Below, one piece after another: positions 11,149-28,996 of a stretch of DNA of 64,000 nucleotides. Position 1 is the first letter of the stretch. Every line of letters begins with the position of its first letter. The stretch is from NCBI GenBank assembly GCA_021613335.1, contig JAJTWR010000228.1:1-64000 (forward strand), in the 5' to 3' direction. The stretch comes from Whitmania pigra (taxonomy: Eukaryota; Annelida; Clitellata; Hirudinida; Haemopidae). A program made the position numbers and the translations under genes. The notes beneath the pieces were generated by a model. That model searched no databases, was not told where the DNA came from, and was given only the letters and a program-made list of their open reading frames with translations.

Positions 11149-11358
11149 GGATGCCAGCAGTATAAACAAACAATGACTGATATCTTGATGCCTGCAAATG
11201 AACATAAATTCTCACTCAAGCAGGCATTTAAATTCGTTCGATTTGTTATAACAGCCGGATTTTCCGTTGCGACTAATGAGAGAAAACATAGCCAGCTTAA
11301 GTTTGTTAAAAACACTCTACGTACTAACGTGACATCTATGGAAAACAAATTAATTTAA
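11149..11358 (+). pseudogene. hAT transposase C-terminal remnant
   Basis: The frame reads FVITAGFSVATNERKHSQLK then FVKNTLRTNVTSMENKLI. It has the spacing of the conserved hAT C-terminal segment (A-x-x-ER-x-x-S-x-LK-x-I/V-K-x-x-LR-x-x). No other transposase domain is intact nearby and no ends were found. It is a fossil on a different copy from the two hATs at 8-10 kb. Confidence 0.55.
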
Positions 11359-12142
11359 AAAATTTGTTCACCACCCTTTCGAAATAAATAGCACTAAAGA
11401 TTGTGACATTTTGAATTTATGCTGAATTTAAGTTTTTAAAAAAAGCTTATAAAACAAAAACTACCGAACGCATTTAAATGAAACTTTTTATATATTTAGA
11501 CCAGGATAGTATAAACAAATTTACAAAATATTATTGCTTAAATATGTTTAGTTTTCAAAATATTTAATTTCAAACAGTGGAATTTTTACAAAAATTTCTA
11601 ATTTTCTGAGCTGCATTTCTCTAAAAGCAGGAATTTCAAAATATTAATTTTTATATTATTTAATAGGTTAACGTTAGGCAAACAAATCCCTTAAATATCA
11701 TTGTTCTATCTTATTCAAAACATTAGTTTGAATACACATTAAGTGTGTCCGATTTTCGAAAAAATCAAAATTTGAAAAGTAGGGTGACCATGTAAAAATG
11801 GCAATATCATCTAAAATATCGGTCATATCTAAACAATATTTTCTATTTCTTTATTATATAAACCATTGTTCGTTGTGTCAAAATATAATAAAAACTAAAA
11901 CTAAAAATTTAAATTAAATTTTGAAAACGCACGATGTACCTGCAGTAATATATAAATAATAAATAAATATTTATTATCTAAACAAAGCTTTTGAATTTAT
12001 AGTAATAAAGTTTTAAATTTTAATTATAAAAATAAAAAATATTATAAATCTTTTTCAAGCAAGTGAAACTTCTGTGATTTGTATCATTACAATGTCGAAG
12101 TACTATTTCTACTAATTTCAAAAATTATTTAAATTCACAAAT
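11359..12142. other. Upstream region of the four-RRM gene
   Basis: Very AT-rich with no coding frame. It presumably contains the promoter and 5' UTR of the intronless gene that follows, but no clear TATA or initiator could be chosen. Confidence 0.4.
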
Positions 12143-13528
12143 ATGATTGGCATTGACAATATTAACTACGAACTCTTTCACCATGAAATGTATAAAAAAC
12201 GTCGTAGAACTTTATATATTACTAACCTCCATTATGACACAACTGAGAAAGAGTTGGAAAGCACTTTTGGTAATATTGTACCCATTAAGGAAATTTACAT
12301 TTTGCATAAATCTGATGGAACCAGCACAGGAACTGCTGAAATAGTCGTACACAACGATGGTGATGCTACGATTCTAATGGACAGAATTAATAACGCGTGT
12401 TTCAAGGGGAGGGTTATAAGAGTGAAGTCTGATTCTATGAGGAAAGATGGCTTCTCACATTGCACACATATGGTAGATAATTTGCCTCTCGACGTTACCT
12501 CAAGAGAACTTAAAGAACATTTCCGTCCTCCCTTCATAGCCAAAAGAGCTACCGTTTTGTATTTTGAGGATGGAAGTAGCACAGGAAAAGGGATTGTAGA
12601 AATAGATGACACGTTTTATGAAATTGAAGATATATATAAGTATGATCAGTGCAAAATTAAGGGCATGAAAATGGAATTCAGAAGATTATATATGCCTGGT
12701 TATGTTACTGGCGAATTTTTTATGAAACGTTACAAATATCTGCAACTTTATATTGCTTATCTGCATTACGATGTCAAAGCAGAAGACTTGGAAGCATATT
12801 TTGGAAGATGGTTTGAGGTTGCAGAAGCTATCATATATTACAAGGAAGATGGAACCAGTACTGGGATTGGTGCAATCACGTTTTACAAATTTGAATCAAT
12901 TCCTAAAATTCTCTGTTTTATTAGGACAGTCTTTGAGGATCGAATTCAGTCGGTAATGTGCCCTAAACATCACAAAGATAATTATTCAGATGAAAGCAAT
13001 TTTGGTACCATTGAAGAGGAAGTTCAAAGCATTTCTCCTCAAACAGAGATTTCCAGAAAACAATGGAAGAAGCGCAATGACTCAGAAGGTGTGGAACTTC
13101 CTAGCAGAATGGACGATATCATATTATTGAAGCGATTCAAGAAAGGGGGATCAAAAGAAAGACTCTTGAAATTAAAGCATTACAACAGTTTTGCCAACCA
13201 ACATATCAGACAGAGAAGTTACTTCGTTGCTCTGAGATTGGGAATCCCTGAATGTGAATTTCATTGTGCCATTTATGTCACAAACTTGCACTACGATGTC
13301 ACGGACAAAGAGCTGAGAGTTTTTTTCTCTGCTGAAGTACCTGTTATGAAGACATTCGTAATTGCCAATAGAGTTGGTACAAGTTCTGGAACAGGAATGG
13401 TGGTATTCAAGAGTAGAAGGGACAGGCTCTCGTGCTTGCTTCTGCTTGAAAATAAGAGATTGAGGGGTAGAATATTAGATATGAAATGTGTCCCTGGGCT
13501 GACAAAGAAATGCTGGGATTATATTTGA
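12143..13528 (+). CDS. Tandem four-RRM protein, ALYREF-like, intronless
   Basis: A single-exon 461-residue ORF. Four RRM-type repeats can be seen, starting near residues 23 (LYITNLHYDTTEKELESTF), 107 (THMVDNLPLDVTSRELKEHF), 206 (LYIAYLHYDVKAEDLEAYF) and 379 (IYVTNLHYDVTDKELRVFF). Each carries a loop of the type DGTSTGTAEIVV, DGSSTGKGIVEI, DGTSTGIGAITF or VGTSSGTGMVVF where canonical RRMs have RNP1. That loop and the GRxxxM/K strand recall the single RRM of the mRNA export adaptor ALYREF/THO4 (family knowledge). A charged linker of about 100 residues precedes the last RRM. Aromatic RNP residues are mostly missing, so binding may be to protein as much as to RNA. Related broken copies lie at 22.0 and 60.1 kb. 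The lack of introns suggests descent from a retrocopy. The function is inferred only. Confidence 0.75.
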   Translation: MIGIDNINYELFHHEMYKKRRRTLYITNLHYDTTEKELESTFGNIVPIKEIYILHKSDGTSTGTAEIVVHNDGDATILMDRINNACFKGRVIRVKSDSMRKDGFSHCTHMVDNLPLDVTSRELKEHFRPPFIAKRATVLYFEDGSSTGKGIVEIDDTFYEIEDIYKYDQCKIKGMKMEFRRLYMPGYVTGEFFMKRYKYLQLYIAYLHYDVKAEDLEAYFGRWFEVAEAIIYYKEDGTSTGIGAITFYKFESIPKILCFIRTVFEDRIQSVMCPKHHKDNYSDESNFGTIEEEVQSISPQTEISRKQWKKRNDSEGVELPSRMDDIILLKRFKKGGSKERLLKLKHYNSFANQHIRQRSYFVALRLGIPECEFHCAIYVTNLHYDVTDKELRVFFSAEVPVMKTFVIANRVGTSSGTGMVVFKSRRDRLSCLLLLENKRLRGRILDMKCVPGLTKKCWDYI

Positions 13529-13879
13529 TGATATTTTATCAGACTAAATATTACTTGTAGAGTACTTTAGTGGTCTGACAGCTGTAACGGTATTGTTTAA
13601 ATATTTAAAAAGTTATTAATAAATATGAAAACGAATAATTGTTCGTGAAAGTCTTTCAGAAATGTTTTTGAATAAAACATGTGAATGAATAAAGAATGTA
13701 ATACGAAAGTTTTTAATTTGAGCCATATTCTAAATGATTTTCACTGTTTCCTTCATGTGTTTTCTTTCATTAAGAATTTAGCAACAAAAATAATCGCATT
13801 CAGGATTGTCAGTGTTGGGCTTTTAAGCCAACATCTTGGCTTTTTTTTTTGAAATTTGGACCCAATCTGGGCTTAACAT
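13529..13879. other. 3' flank of the four-RRM gene
   Basis: Contains several AATAAA signals (near 13618, 13670 and 13687) that could end the transcript. No other feature is seen. Confidence 0.4.
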
Positions 13880-13949
13880 AACATAACATAACAATTATTT
13901 ATAGTGGTTAAGAAGACCTGGATCTGTGTAATAACCACTCTTTTTAGTC

Positions 13950-16060
13950 CTAATATCCGAATTTACTTAAGTAAATTTTGAATTTATCTATTGTGTCAGC
14001 ATGGATGGTTTCCTTATCTAGTTTATTCCATAAGGAAACCACCCTTGAACTGTAATAATTGTTTTTCAAGTTTCCCGAAGCCTTCTTATATAATTTACAA
14101 TCGTGCCCTCTAGTAGAAACACTTTTTGTGGCTTCGAAAAACTGTTCAGGCAAAAGGCCTTCCCTTCCCGATAAAATTTTGAATGCCTCGATGAGGTCCC
14201 CTCTATTTCTTCTCTTTTCCAGAGTCGTTAATTTACATCTATTTAATCGTTCCTCATAACTCAGCTTTCCAAAACCTTCTATCATCCTGGTTGCCCTTCT
14301 TTGTACTCTTTCCAACACTTCTACATCCTTTCTCAAATGAGGGTTCCACACTTGCACACAGTACTCAAGGTGTGGCCTTACTAATGCCTTATACAATCTC
14401 AGTATTACATCCTTGTTCCTACTCACTACTGTTCTCTTTATCATTCCAAGTACTCTGTTTGCTTTTTTAGCAACTTCCATGCACTGTAGAGATGCTTTTC
14501 CATTGTTCTGCATTATTACCCCCAGATCTCTTTCATGATTTGACTGCTTCAGAATGCTTTCTCCAAATGCATATTCGACTTTCGTGTTTTTCATCCCATA
14601 TGCATAATGGAGCATTTGCTTACGTTGAAAAGCATCTGCCAATCTTCTGTCCATTTGAATAACTTGTTAAGATCTTCCTGAAGTGTATCTACATCTTCTT
14701 GCTTGCTGACACTTCTTGCTACTTTGGTGTCTTTATCTCAATCTCTTGGATTCTCCTTGGCAGTTCTGGTATATTCCCTATCGTTTCCTTAGTAAAAACT
14801 GAACTGAAGTAGCTATTTAATATATTGGCTGTTTCCTCTACTGAATCAACTGTTTGCCCCTCACTATTTTGTAATGGTCCAATTTTGTCCCTTACTTTTT
14901 GTTTACATCTAACGTATCTGAAAAAGCTCTTGCTATCACTTTTAACATTCTTTGCTAATTTGTTCTCATATTCTAGTAATGCTTTTTTATTAATTCTGTT
15001 TGATGCATTCCTCTGTTTCTGATATTTTTGTTTTAAATCCTTAAGCACTTTTTCCTCTTCCTCTCCAGAATTTATTTTTGTCATTTCTCGTAATTTCTTC
15101 CATGCTTTATACTTAGCTCTTTTGCATTTGATGACCTCCTTCGTAAGCCATGGCTGTCTTTTCTGAGTTCTGCCTCTGCTTGGGATATATTTATCTACAA
15201 CTAGATTTAGCTCTTTCTTGATTATTGCCCAAGCTTCTTCTACAGTAGCAGATTCTATATTTTTAGCTAAGTTTGTTTTCTCTAACTCATTCCGTATTTT
15301 GTCATAGTCAGCCTTAAAAAAGTTTTTAGAATCTAGGTTCTCTTTTTTTAAATCCTCGTTGTCTAAATAAATGTTCCATCTGACAACTTGATGATCACTT
15401 GTTCCAAAGTGTTCACCAACTGTTAGGCCTTCCACTAAGTTCTCATCTGTTGTTAATATCAAATCTAATGTGTTTTTACCTCTTGTGGGATCAGTGATGT
15501 GCTGGAATAAGAAGTTATCATTGGTTACATTTATAAAGTTTATATCCTCAGGTCTTCCTCCTTCTAAAGTGTTCCAGTTAATATGGTAGTTAAAGTCACC
15601 CATTACTAGCATAAATTCCTTACTGGCTTTGTATAATATATCATTTAGTCCAGTATCCTCTTTAAAATTTGGTGGCCTGTAGCAAACCCCTAAAAGAAGT
15701 TTGAATTTACCTATGTAAATATCACACCATAAACTCTCTTTAAAGTTTTCATTTTGAAATTCCTTTCTTTCTATTACTTTGATATGATTCTTAACATAAA
15801 TTAATACCCCTCCTGCTCCATGTCCATTTTCTTTCTGTCCCTCTCTGTCTTTCCTTAGCATCTCATAGCCATCAATTGCTAGCTCAGAGTTTTGAATACT
15901 TTCTTTTGCCCAAGACTCAGTAATGTCAATTATATCTGGCTCCTCCGTATCGACAATTAGCTCGAGTTCTGTCCTTTTACTTAGCCTTACTAACTATACT
16001 TCTAGCATTGGCATAAACACATTTCAGAATTCTTACTCTGTCTATATCCCTACTTAAATG
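13950..16060 (-). pseudogene. LINE ORF2: AP endonuclease fused to polymerase tail, RT palm deleted
   Basis: The N-terminus near 16000 reads CVYANARSIVSK and, after one frame slip, PDIIDITESW. Then come GAGGVLIYVKNHI, LVMGDFNYHINW and GTSDHQVVRW, the endonuclease signature, and a linker to PRRIQEIEIKTPK at 14719. The frame then shifts and resumes with VARSVSKQEDVDTLQEDL, which in intact elements follows the FADD box. The tail ALVRPHLEYCVQVWNPHLRK and the region to 13950 are intact. All palm and finger motifs are gone, about 250 residues. Confidence 0.85.
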
Positions 16061-16710
16061 GTTAATTTCTAATCTTACCTCCTCCTCAGCTTTTCTAGCT
16101 TCATGTTGCCTGGTTGGCCCTTCACTCTGAAAATGTAGTCCCCCGACTGATCTTCAGCTTGCTTTTTCTTAGCCTCTTCCAACAATTTCTTGCATTGGTC
16201 TCTTTCTGCTTTAGTCAAATCATGGCAGACAGAGATGCCTTTGAATTTGCTTTCTGCAGTTCGTAATTTTGGAAGTGATTCCAAAACTAGGTTCTTTGAT
16301 TCTCTTTCCCTAAATTGAATCATTAGTGGCCTTACCTCCTTTGTATCCTTACCTATCCTGAATACACTTTTGATGTCACTACTATCACATTTTACACCAA
16401 GTACATTGTTGATGAAATGCATAGCAGTGTCTCTATCCTCAGTTTTCTGTTCCGGCTCACTTTTAGCTTTGCTTTCTTCGAGCCTGTACAGTATAATGTT
16501 GTTCCTTCTCTTTTCTCTTTCGACTTCCTCCTGAGCAATGGTTTTTGCTATACTGATTTTTTTTGTCCACAACTTGTACTCTGTCTTCAATTGTTTTCAA
16601 TTTTGCATCTACTCTTTTCTTTACAATTTCTGTCCATGCAAGACCCTTGCTTTTAGTACCAGCTTCGGCTGTCATGTCAACCTCGACTGAGACAAGTAAG
16701 CTGTCTACTG

Positions 16711-17203
16711 GTAAAACCGTTCGAGACGGACGCACACATTTTAATGAGATGCTACACTTTAATGAAGCTCCACCCAAAACAAATTAAGCTCCGCCTAAAA
16801 TGAGTAAAAGTAAATCTTTGATCCGTAATATTTTTAGGTATATCTCTTTTTAGGGAAAATCGGTCCGCATTTTTAGGCTCCGAATAGATCCGCTCAAGGG
16901 TTAGGGTAGGGTTAGGGGTTAGGATTAGGGGATAGGGTAGGGTTAGGGGTTAGGATTAAGGGATAGCGTAGGGTTAGGGGTTAGGATTAGGGGATAGGGT
17001 AGGGTTAGGGGTTAGGCAAAGCGTAAACTTTAAACACTCGATCGTTAATATCAGACGTCAAGTATTTCCAAAATTATAATAAAACTTTATTAGAGACTTC
17101 TATGTAAATGACTTAATATATATTGCGGATAAAAGATTCACTTTTACTCATTTTAGCATCTCATTAAAATGTGTGCGTCCGTCTCGAACGGTTTTACCCA
17201 ACT
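16711..17203. mobile_element. MITE with about 45-bp perfect inverted ends and telomere-like core
   Basis: GGTAAAACCGTTCGAGACGG at 16711 and its complement ending at 17203 open a perfect inverted repeat of about 45 bp that ends in GAGATGCT. After a roughly 50-bp asymmetric stretch on the left, the pairing resumes with AAAATGAGTAAAAGT. It lies inside LINE ORF1, whose reading resumes on the other side. No clean target duplication could be chosen (flanks AGTTG and AGTAG). The core holds degenerate TTAGGG arrays. Confidence 0.8.
16895..17015. repeat. Interstitial telomere-like TTAGGG repeats
   Basis: About three to four copies of a roughly 40-bp unit built of TTAGGG, TTAGGGG, TTAGGATTAGGGG and ATAGGGTAGGG. 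They sit in the middle of the MITE, so they are not a chromosome end. Confidence 0.9.
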
Positions 17204-17657
17204 TTTTTTCGAGCAACTCGATTTTTTGACTCTGTTCCTTATTGATACCAATAAGTTGTTCGAGTCTTTCGACGACGTCTTTCATTCGTACACAGTTCTT
17301 GCAAATTTGGTTTAGATTCAAACCCTCGACACTTCCATACATTTCGCATTCTTGGCATTTTTTAAAATCTTTAAAACTTCTCGTAGTCATTTTAGCGAAA
17401 CTTTCACTAGAGCGATAATAGTTCCTTCACTAGAGCGATAATAGATAATTTTATGGGTAAACACGGATAATATTGGCTTCTGGGTATTTTGTTTGGAAAT
17501 TTGAATGTTTTTGGAGAAAATAATTTTTGGTATAAAAACAATATTCTGTAAGGTTCTTTGGTTTATCAATTCAATAAAAAACCTTCATCACTCACGACTT
17601 CCTTCTTTCCCGCCATCTTTGCACGCGTTTACTACATTTAACTTTAATTTGTGAATA

Positions 17658-17807
17658 ATGGACGGTGATTCAGTTACTCCAATTGCTAGAAGTGTTGATC
17701 TACCCCGTAAGAAAGCTAAAATATGGTTCAAACAGGCATTTAATGATGATTGGTTGACGGAACTAAAGGATTGGATGCAGGCATATCCCAATCACTTGTC
17801 GGAATAA
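17658..17807 (+). pseudogene. 49-residue ORF, possible hAT N-terminal fragment
   Basis: The frame from ATG 17658 reads MDGDSVTPIARSVDLPRKK and continues to YPNHLSE then stop. The segment KIWFKQAFNDDWLTELKDWM resembles the stretch before the zinc finger in some hAT-derived proteins, but the match is weak. It lies next to the start of the LINE and upstream of a hAT on the other strand. It may be nothing. Confidence 0.3.
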
Positions 17808-18215
17808 AGTTTGTCCATGTTTTAACACTAATAAATCATGTCTGCTGCTCACAAGCAGACGCAGAAAAACATGAAGAAAATGTGGAAACATGAAGTTCCG
17901 ATGTACAGCTTTGGATATTGGCCAGTTTTGTTAAACTTGTAACTAGCTCTTAATTGAAGTAGAGTAACTCATGATGAGCTGGTGTTGACGGCTTTTATGC
18001 CCATTTCTGCGCAGGTGAAGTTGGTTAAAACCAAACTGGCTAACAAACTCTTGTATCAATAATCTTATTTTAAAATTTATTTTTAGTTGTTGAATATCCT
18101 ATTCAAATTAAAAAACAATTTGTGTGACAGAAACTATGTGTCAACCAGTTAACCTTCAAAATTTCGAAAAGATCTAAAATATTTATTTTCATGAAACTAC
18201 AATCAAATTAAAAAT

Positions 18216-19930
18216 TTACAAGCAAACTTTCCGCGCTTTTCTTTCCGCAAATTTTTTTATAACAGTTTCAAAATTCAGTCCATCGGTAAATTCCCTCTCG
18301 ATATAGAGGACTACCAAGTCTGTAAGCCTTGTCTGGCTCATCGATGATCGAAGACAGTTTTTTATTAATCTATGTTTGGAGAATGCCCGCTCATAGCCAG
18401 CAACACTAATAGCCCACGAAGATACGCAGCAGGATCATAATATTGGGGGCAGAATCCCCAAGATGATACCTCTGCATTTTATTTATGCAGAGTTATTTCG
18501 ATTCGTTTATTGCACTGTTCACTATCCTTTCTCTGTTCTGAAGAAGGCAACCTCTCAAAGCTGTGAGCTTGACAGAACTTTGTTGCCGATCCATCCCTTT
18601 GGCTTGAAGATACTTTTGGACATCATTGATTTCTAGAAGAATAGATTTCTAAAGGTTCAGAATCGAAAGAAACGAAAAAGACAGTATCGAGTCAAGAATT
18701 AAAGATGCATCTGATCTTGTGACTGCAATTTCTCCTCCTTCCGTGAGCTGTTCCAGAGCATCAAGACGTCCCAGCGATGTGTAGATGCATAACCGGTTCA
18801 GTGTGTCGAAAAATGTAGCGGAGTGAACAGTCATAGAAAATCAGTGAATGGTTTAAGCATGGCACAAACAGAGCTTTTGGGTTAATTTCGGAGATGCGCC
18901 TCTGTACACCTGATAGGTGGCCTGCCGCAACAGCAGCATTGTGATATGCCTGGCCATAGCAATCGCTGATATGGATCCCATCGTTCTCCAGTTCTCTCAA
19001 AATCAGCAGGATCAGCGGGAGTATATCCCTTCGGGTTGACCTTTTTTACAAAATGTCTATATATGTAATTAAGCTGGTTATTTTTGTAACCGTATGGTTG
19101 TGTTTGAATACTTTTGTTTAATAAATCTTTCTAAAAAAAAAATCAGTCCAGAAATTTCCTCTGCGCTTTTATCCTTTGTCTGGATGAAGCGGAGCAACGA
19201 CTCTTCCACTTTCACTTCATTTTCGTCCATTTTTACGTATCGCAAGACCTCTTCTGGTCTTTGTGAGATACATCAGGAGTGCTATCGAAAATTATGCAAA
19301 AATACTTGCTTTTCTTGATCTGATCGATAATTTTCTTTCCCACATGCTCTGCCAAAATGCGCACAAATTCATTTTGAACATGAAGTGGCGTTTTTCATTC
19401 CCAGCTTAACTTTTAATGTTCACTAAATGTTTACGAAGCACGGGTCATAGTTAGCCAACAAATGTACCAACTCTAAAAAAAAATTCCCTCTATTTCCCTT
19501 TCCTCCTTCGTCATTATGGATGTCTTCCCGGTGACCCCGCAATGCTAGGTTCTGCTTGGCGAAAAACATGACGAAGATCTTAACAGGCCACAGACCAACA
19601 TCAGTTAGATCAGTTTTCGATCCAAGTAGTGGATGCCTTTCCAATTCTTCAACTTCGTGCGCATCATCATCATTATTAACAGTTTCCGCTACATGAACTC
19701 GGTTAATGTCGCCTTCCGCAGTCCAGGTATCAACGTTAGCAATATCAACTTCATCGTCGGTCTCAGCGCGATTATCGCTTTTCGTTACCTCCATTTCTTT
19801 TTCATGAATTTCAATAGAGCACCTTTATTCATGTTTGTCTCATCTTCTGCATTTCTCTTTCTACGGAATGACGCGCCGCTTTCCTCCACTCTCTTTATTA
19901 GGGTACCTCCTTTGAAAAGTCAAAGATTCT
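18216..19930 (-). pseudogene. hAT transposase pseudogene (DUF4371 plus dimerisation domain)
   Basis: In order along the minus strand: ESGASFRRKRNAEDE and ALLKFMKKK near 19900 (usual N-terminal motif), AKQNLALRGHREDI near 19540, KSKYFCIIFDSTPDVSHKDQ near 19290, DCYGQAYHNAAVAAGHLSGV near 18950 with PKALFVPCLNHS, and finally VAGYERAFSKHRLIKNCLRS and MSQTRLTDLVVLYIEREF ending at stop 18216. These are the successive blocks of a DUF4371/hAT transposase of the ZMYM1-like kind. They lie in different frames with several stops, so it is dead. Confidence 0.85.
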
Positions 19931-20772
19931 GAAAAATACAAAATGTATGGAAGTTTCAAACCGCTCACGAATAAAATATAAACTCTGGTCTTGGTATAGA
20001 CGTTATTTAATATTTCACGAAACGTTTTAAGGAATTAATACGAACTTATAATATTTGTCTTCACCGGACATAAAACAGGCTGGAGCGTGTCTAATGCAAA
20101 TTTTCCATTGATCAGTCATCTCACCTTTTCCAGAGGGCAGACTCCTTTTCAACCCAAAACGTTTGATACTCATATTTGGCAAGTAAGCTAATTAAGCAGG
20201 CTGCAAGCGATCATTAAAGAAGAGTGATGCAAGCCCCTGGTCTCTCAAAACGAGCTTGTGCAATCAGCCTTGAAAAGGATAGGCAAATAGTTGTCCTAAC
20301 AACTTGTTCAGAATGATCATTTAGACTTCTACTCAGATAATTACAACAAATAACTATTGAAAGAAATAAAGATTATACTAGCCAAACTCACCGAAATGCT
20401 TGCGAATCCAAGAATTTACTTTAAAAGATTTTTCAATACAACAATATAAACGGAATGAACTAACAATATGCGGTGGTCTCGAAATAGTTCCATATATACT
20501 CTTCTGATCGAACGATTCTCTGGACGATCTGATGAACAGGCATGACCTGATGAAGGCCTGGTAAGATGATTCTCTTTGATGTGTGACTCGTACATGTTGT
20601 ACATCAACCGATACGTTATACCAAATGCCAAATTGAAATCTAATCCTTTAATGGACAAAGCAGAAACACTGGAGAATGTGTGCGGCCTTTTTTCCTATTT
20701 TTTAATTTTTACGTACTCCCCCAAAATAACGCCCCTTGGCCGTTGTCTCCGCCCCCCCTTGGTTCGTCACTG
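18216..20772 (-). mobile_element. Degenerate DUF4371-type hAT transposon
   Basis: The 5' terminus at 20772 reads on the minus strand CAGTGACGAACCAAGGGGGG, a typical hAT end. The transposase fossil lies at 19930-18216. The second terminus was not found, so the left limit is that of the coding remnant. Confidence 0.7.
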
Positions 20773-21985
20773 CTTTAACATACGGTGGAATTTAACAAAT
20801 TTTTATAATCTAATCTTGTCGTGCTTCGAGATTTTTCATAATTTGACGTAATGTAAGTTACACGAGTTACACGTGACTCAAGTCCCGAATGGGTTCATTT
20901 TTAATTTTTTGCGGGGGACCTGCCATTTGAAGTCACTGACTGTACATTATGGTTGATAAAGAAACTACATACACTATTTACACGATTGTAAAATGGTCAC
21001 ATTGAAAAGTTTGTGTTCAGTAACCTGAACTGGAGAGTTGTTACTGGTAACTGAAAAGACAATATGTAGTTAACTTTAGCTGGAAAGCACTGACTATAAC
21101 TCAAATTCTAACTGAAAAGTCTTAACTGAAATAACACTAATGAAAATATTAGGAAACAAATTAAAATTAAAAGACTCAAATTAAATTTTGCTAATCGTGA
21201 TTATGTAGTTTCAACACTGACATAGAATTTTTGTATTGAAATGCAATGTTGATTATTTAAAAAAATTATTTCATGATTGGTTTAATCTACATTTAATATT
21301 GATATTTATGATGATGCAATTTCTGATACTGACTCTGCTGATGTTATGAATTAAAATAAAATTATGTTTAACTTGTTTCATTAATAATCTTATCTTTATT
21401 TTAGGAACCCGTGTTTATGTATACTAACATGAATAGCATTTAAAAATGATAATAATCGGCAATAAAAGCTGGTTTAATATGATCTGGGATTTTCATAGAT
21501 TTTTTAGGTTGGACGAACTGGGCTTTTCTTCAATGGCAACCTTGATCGCACCACAAGTCTCAGCTTAGAGCCTTGCTGTTGTGTTTGAAACAAGTAATTA
21601 GTATTAAATTTATATCATTTCATTTATAAACGCCTAGAACAAGCTATGGATAGCCACACTGTTCGTGAATTCAAAACTTTCTTATTGAATCAGATCTTAT
21701 TTTCAGGGACAATCTTTGTTGTACTTTTTAAATACATTAATAGATGTTGGATAAGAAAAAATTATTGAAACCTATTTTAATTTATAATTTGTTTGGATTA
21801 TCTCAATAATTCACCATTTTGGACGTAAATATTAGTATCTCCCCCAAATATGATTAACGTTTCCATTGTGTGGAGGAAAGTTCTAGATCACAGGATTGTT
21901 GGATACTAATGCTTCAACAATTAACCATTATTTATGGACTTTTTATGCTCTTTAGGTCTTTTTTGGCAGTTACTGACAGATACGT
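20773..21985. other. Intergenic, no gene seen
   Basis: AT-rich sequence. A phrase GCGGGGGACCTGCC...GTCACTG near 20910-20938 could be another hAT end but lacks a partner. Confidence 0.4.
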
Positions 21986-21989
21986 TCTC

Positions 21990-22160
21990 CAACAGGCTCA
22001 ATAACAAATCAGTAAATCTACCAACCAAAGCAGAAGACATGAAAGCATATTTTGCAAGATGGTTCGAGGTCACATAAGCCATCATATATTATGAGGAAAA
22101 TAGATGCAACCAGTGCTGGTACTGGTGTAATTACGTTTTACAAGTTTTGCTTGCATAGCC
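21990..22160 (+). pseudogene. Fragment of the tandem-RRM family
   Basis: Reads KAEDMKAYFARWFEVT, a stop, then AIIYYEEN. This matches RRM3 of the gene at 12.1 kb (KAEDLEAYFGRWFEVAEAII). A frame slip follows before a remnant of ITFYKF. It is a decayed partial copy. Confidence 0.75.
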
Positions 22161-22321
22161 TGAGAATCTCATGACTATGACTAAATCAGGTCATCATTAT
22201 CATGATTCATAAGTATTACTAGCAAAAAGTAAAATAAATTGTTCAAGATTAAGACCAAAATTAAAATAGACATTCTAAGGCCGTGATAATGAGCTTCACC
22301 AACATTAATGATTTCAGCCTT

Positions 22322-28996
<6,675 letters not shown>

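Larger units (their letters stand above)
16075..17390 (-). pseudogene. LINE ORF1 (CxxC, coiled coil, RRM-like), split by a MITE
   Basis: The N-terminus at 17390-17204 reads MTTRSFKDFKKCQECEMYG, then CKNCVRMKDVVERLEQL and a coiled coil. After the MITE (16711-17203) it resumes with a coiled-coil linker and, past a frame slip near 16550, RRNNIILYRLEESKAKSE, RPLMIQF, KNLVLES, VCHDLTKAERDQC and YIFRVKGQPG. This domain aligns motif by motif with ORF1 of the R4/Dong-like LINE at 4.7-5.7 kb. The product would be the RNA-binding nucleocapsid-like protein of the LINE. Confidence 0.8.
13880..17640 (-). mobile_element. CR1-like LINE with the RT core deleted, interrupted by a MITE
   Basis: Minus-strand element. 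The 5' part has two copies of TTCACTAGAGCGATAATAG near 17406 and 17431. ORF1 follows, split by a MITE, then an AP-endonuclease domain, then only the C-terminal tail of a CR1-type polymerase. The 3' end has a GTGGTTA...TAACCAC stem and a short (TTATG)n tail near 13880-13895. CR1 elements end in short tandem repeats rather than poly-A (family knowledge). The 5' limit is approximate. Confidence 0.8.

Noticed and set aside
12295..12612. Minus-strand ORF within the four-RRM gene
   Set aside because: Shadow of the plus-strand coding sequence; no motif of its own.
16895..17015. TTAGGG repeats as a chromosome end
   Set aside because: They are degenerate, about 120 bp long, and enclosed by MITE inverted ends inside a LINE.
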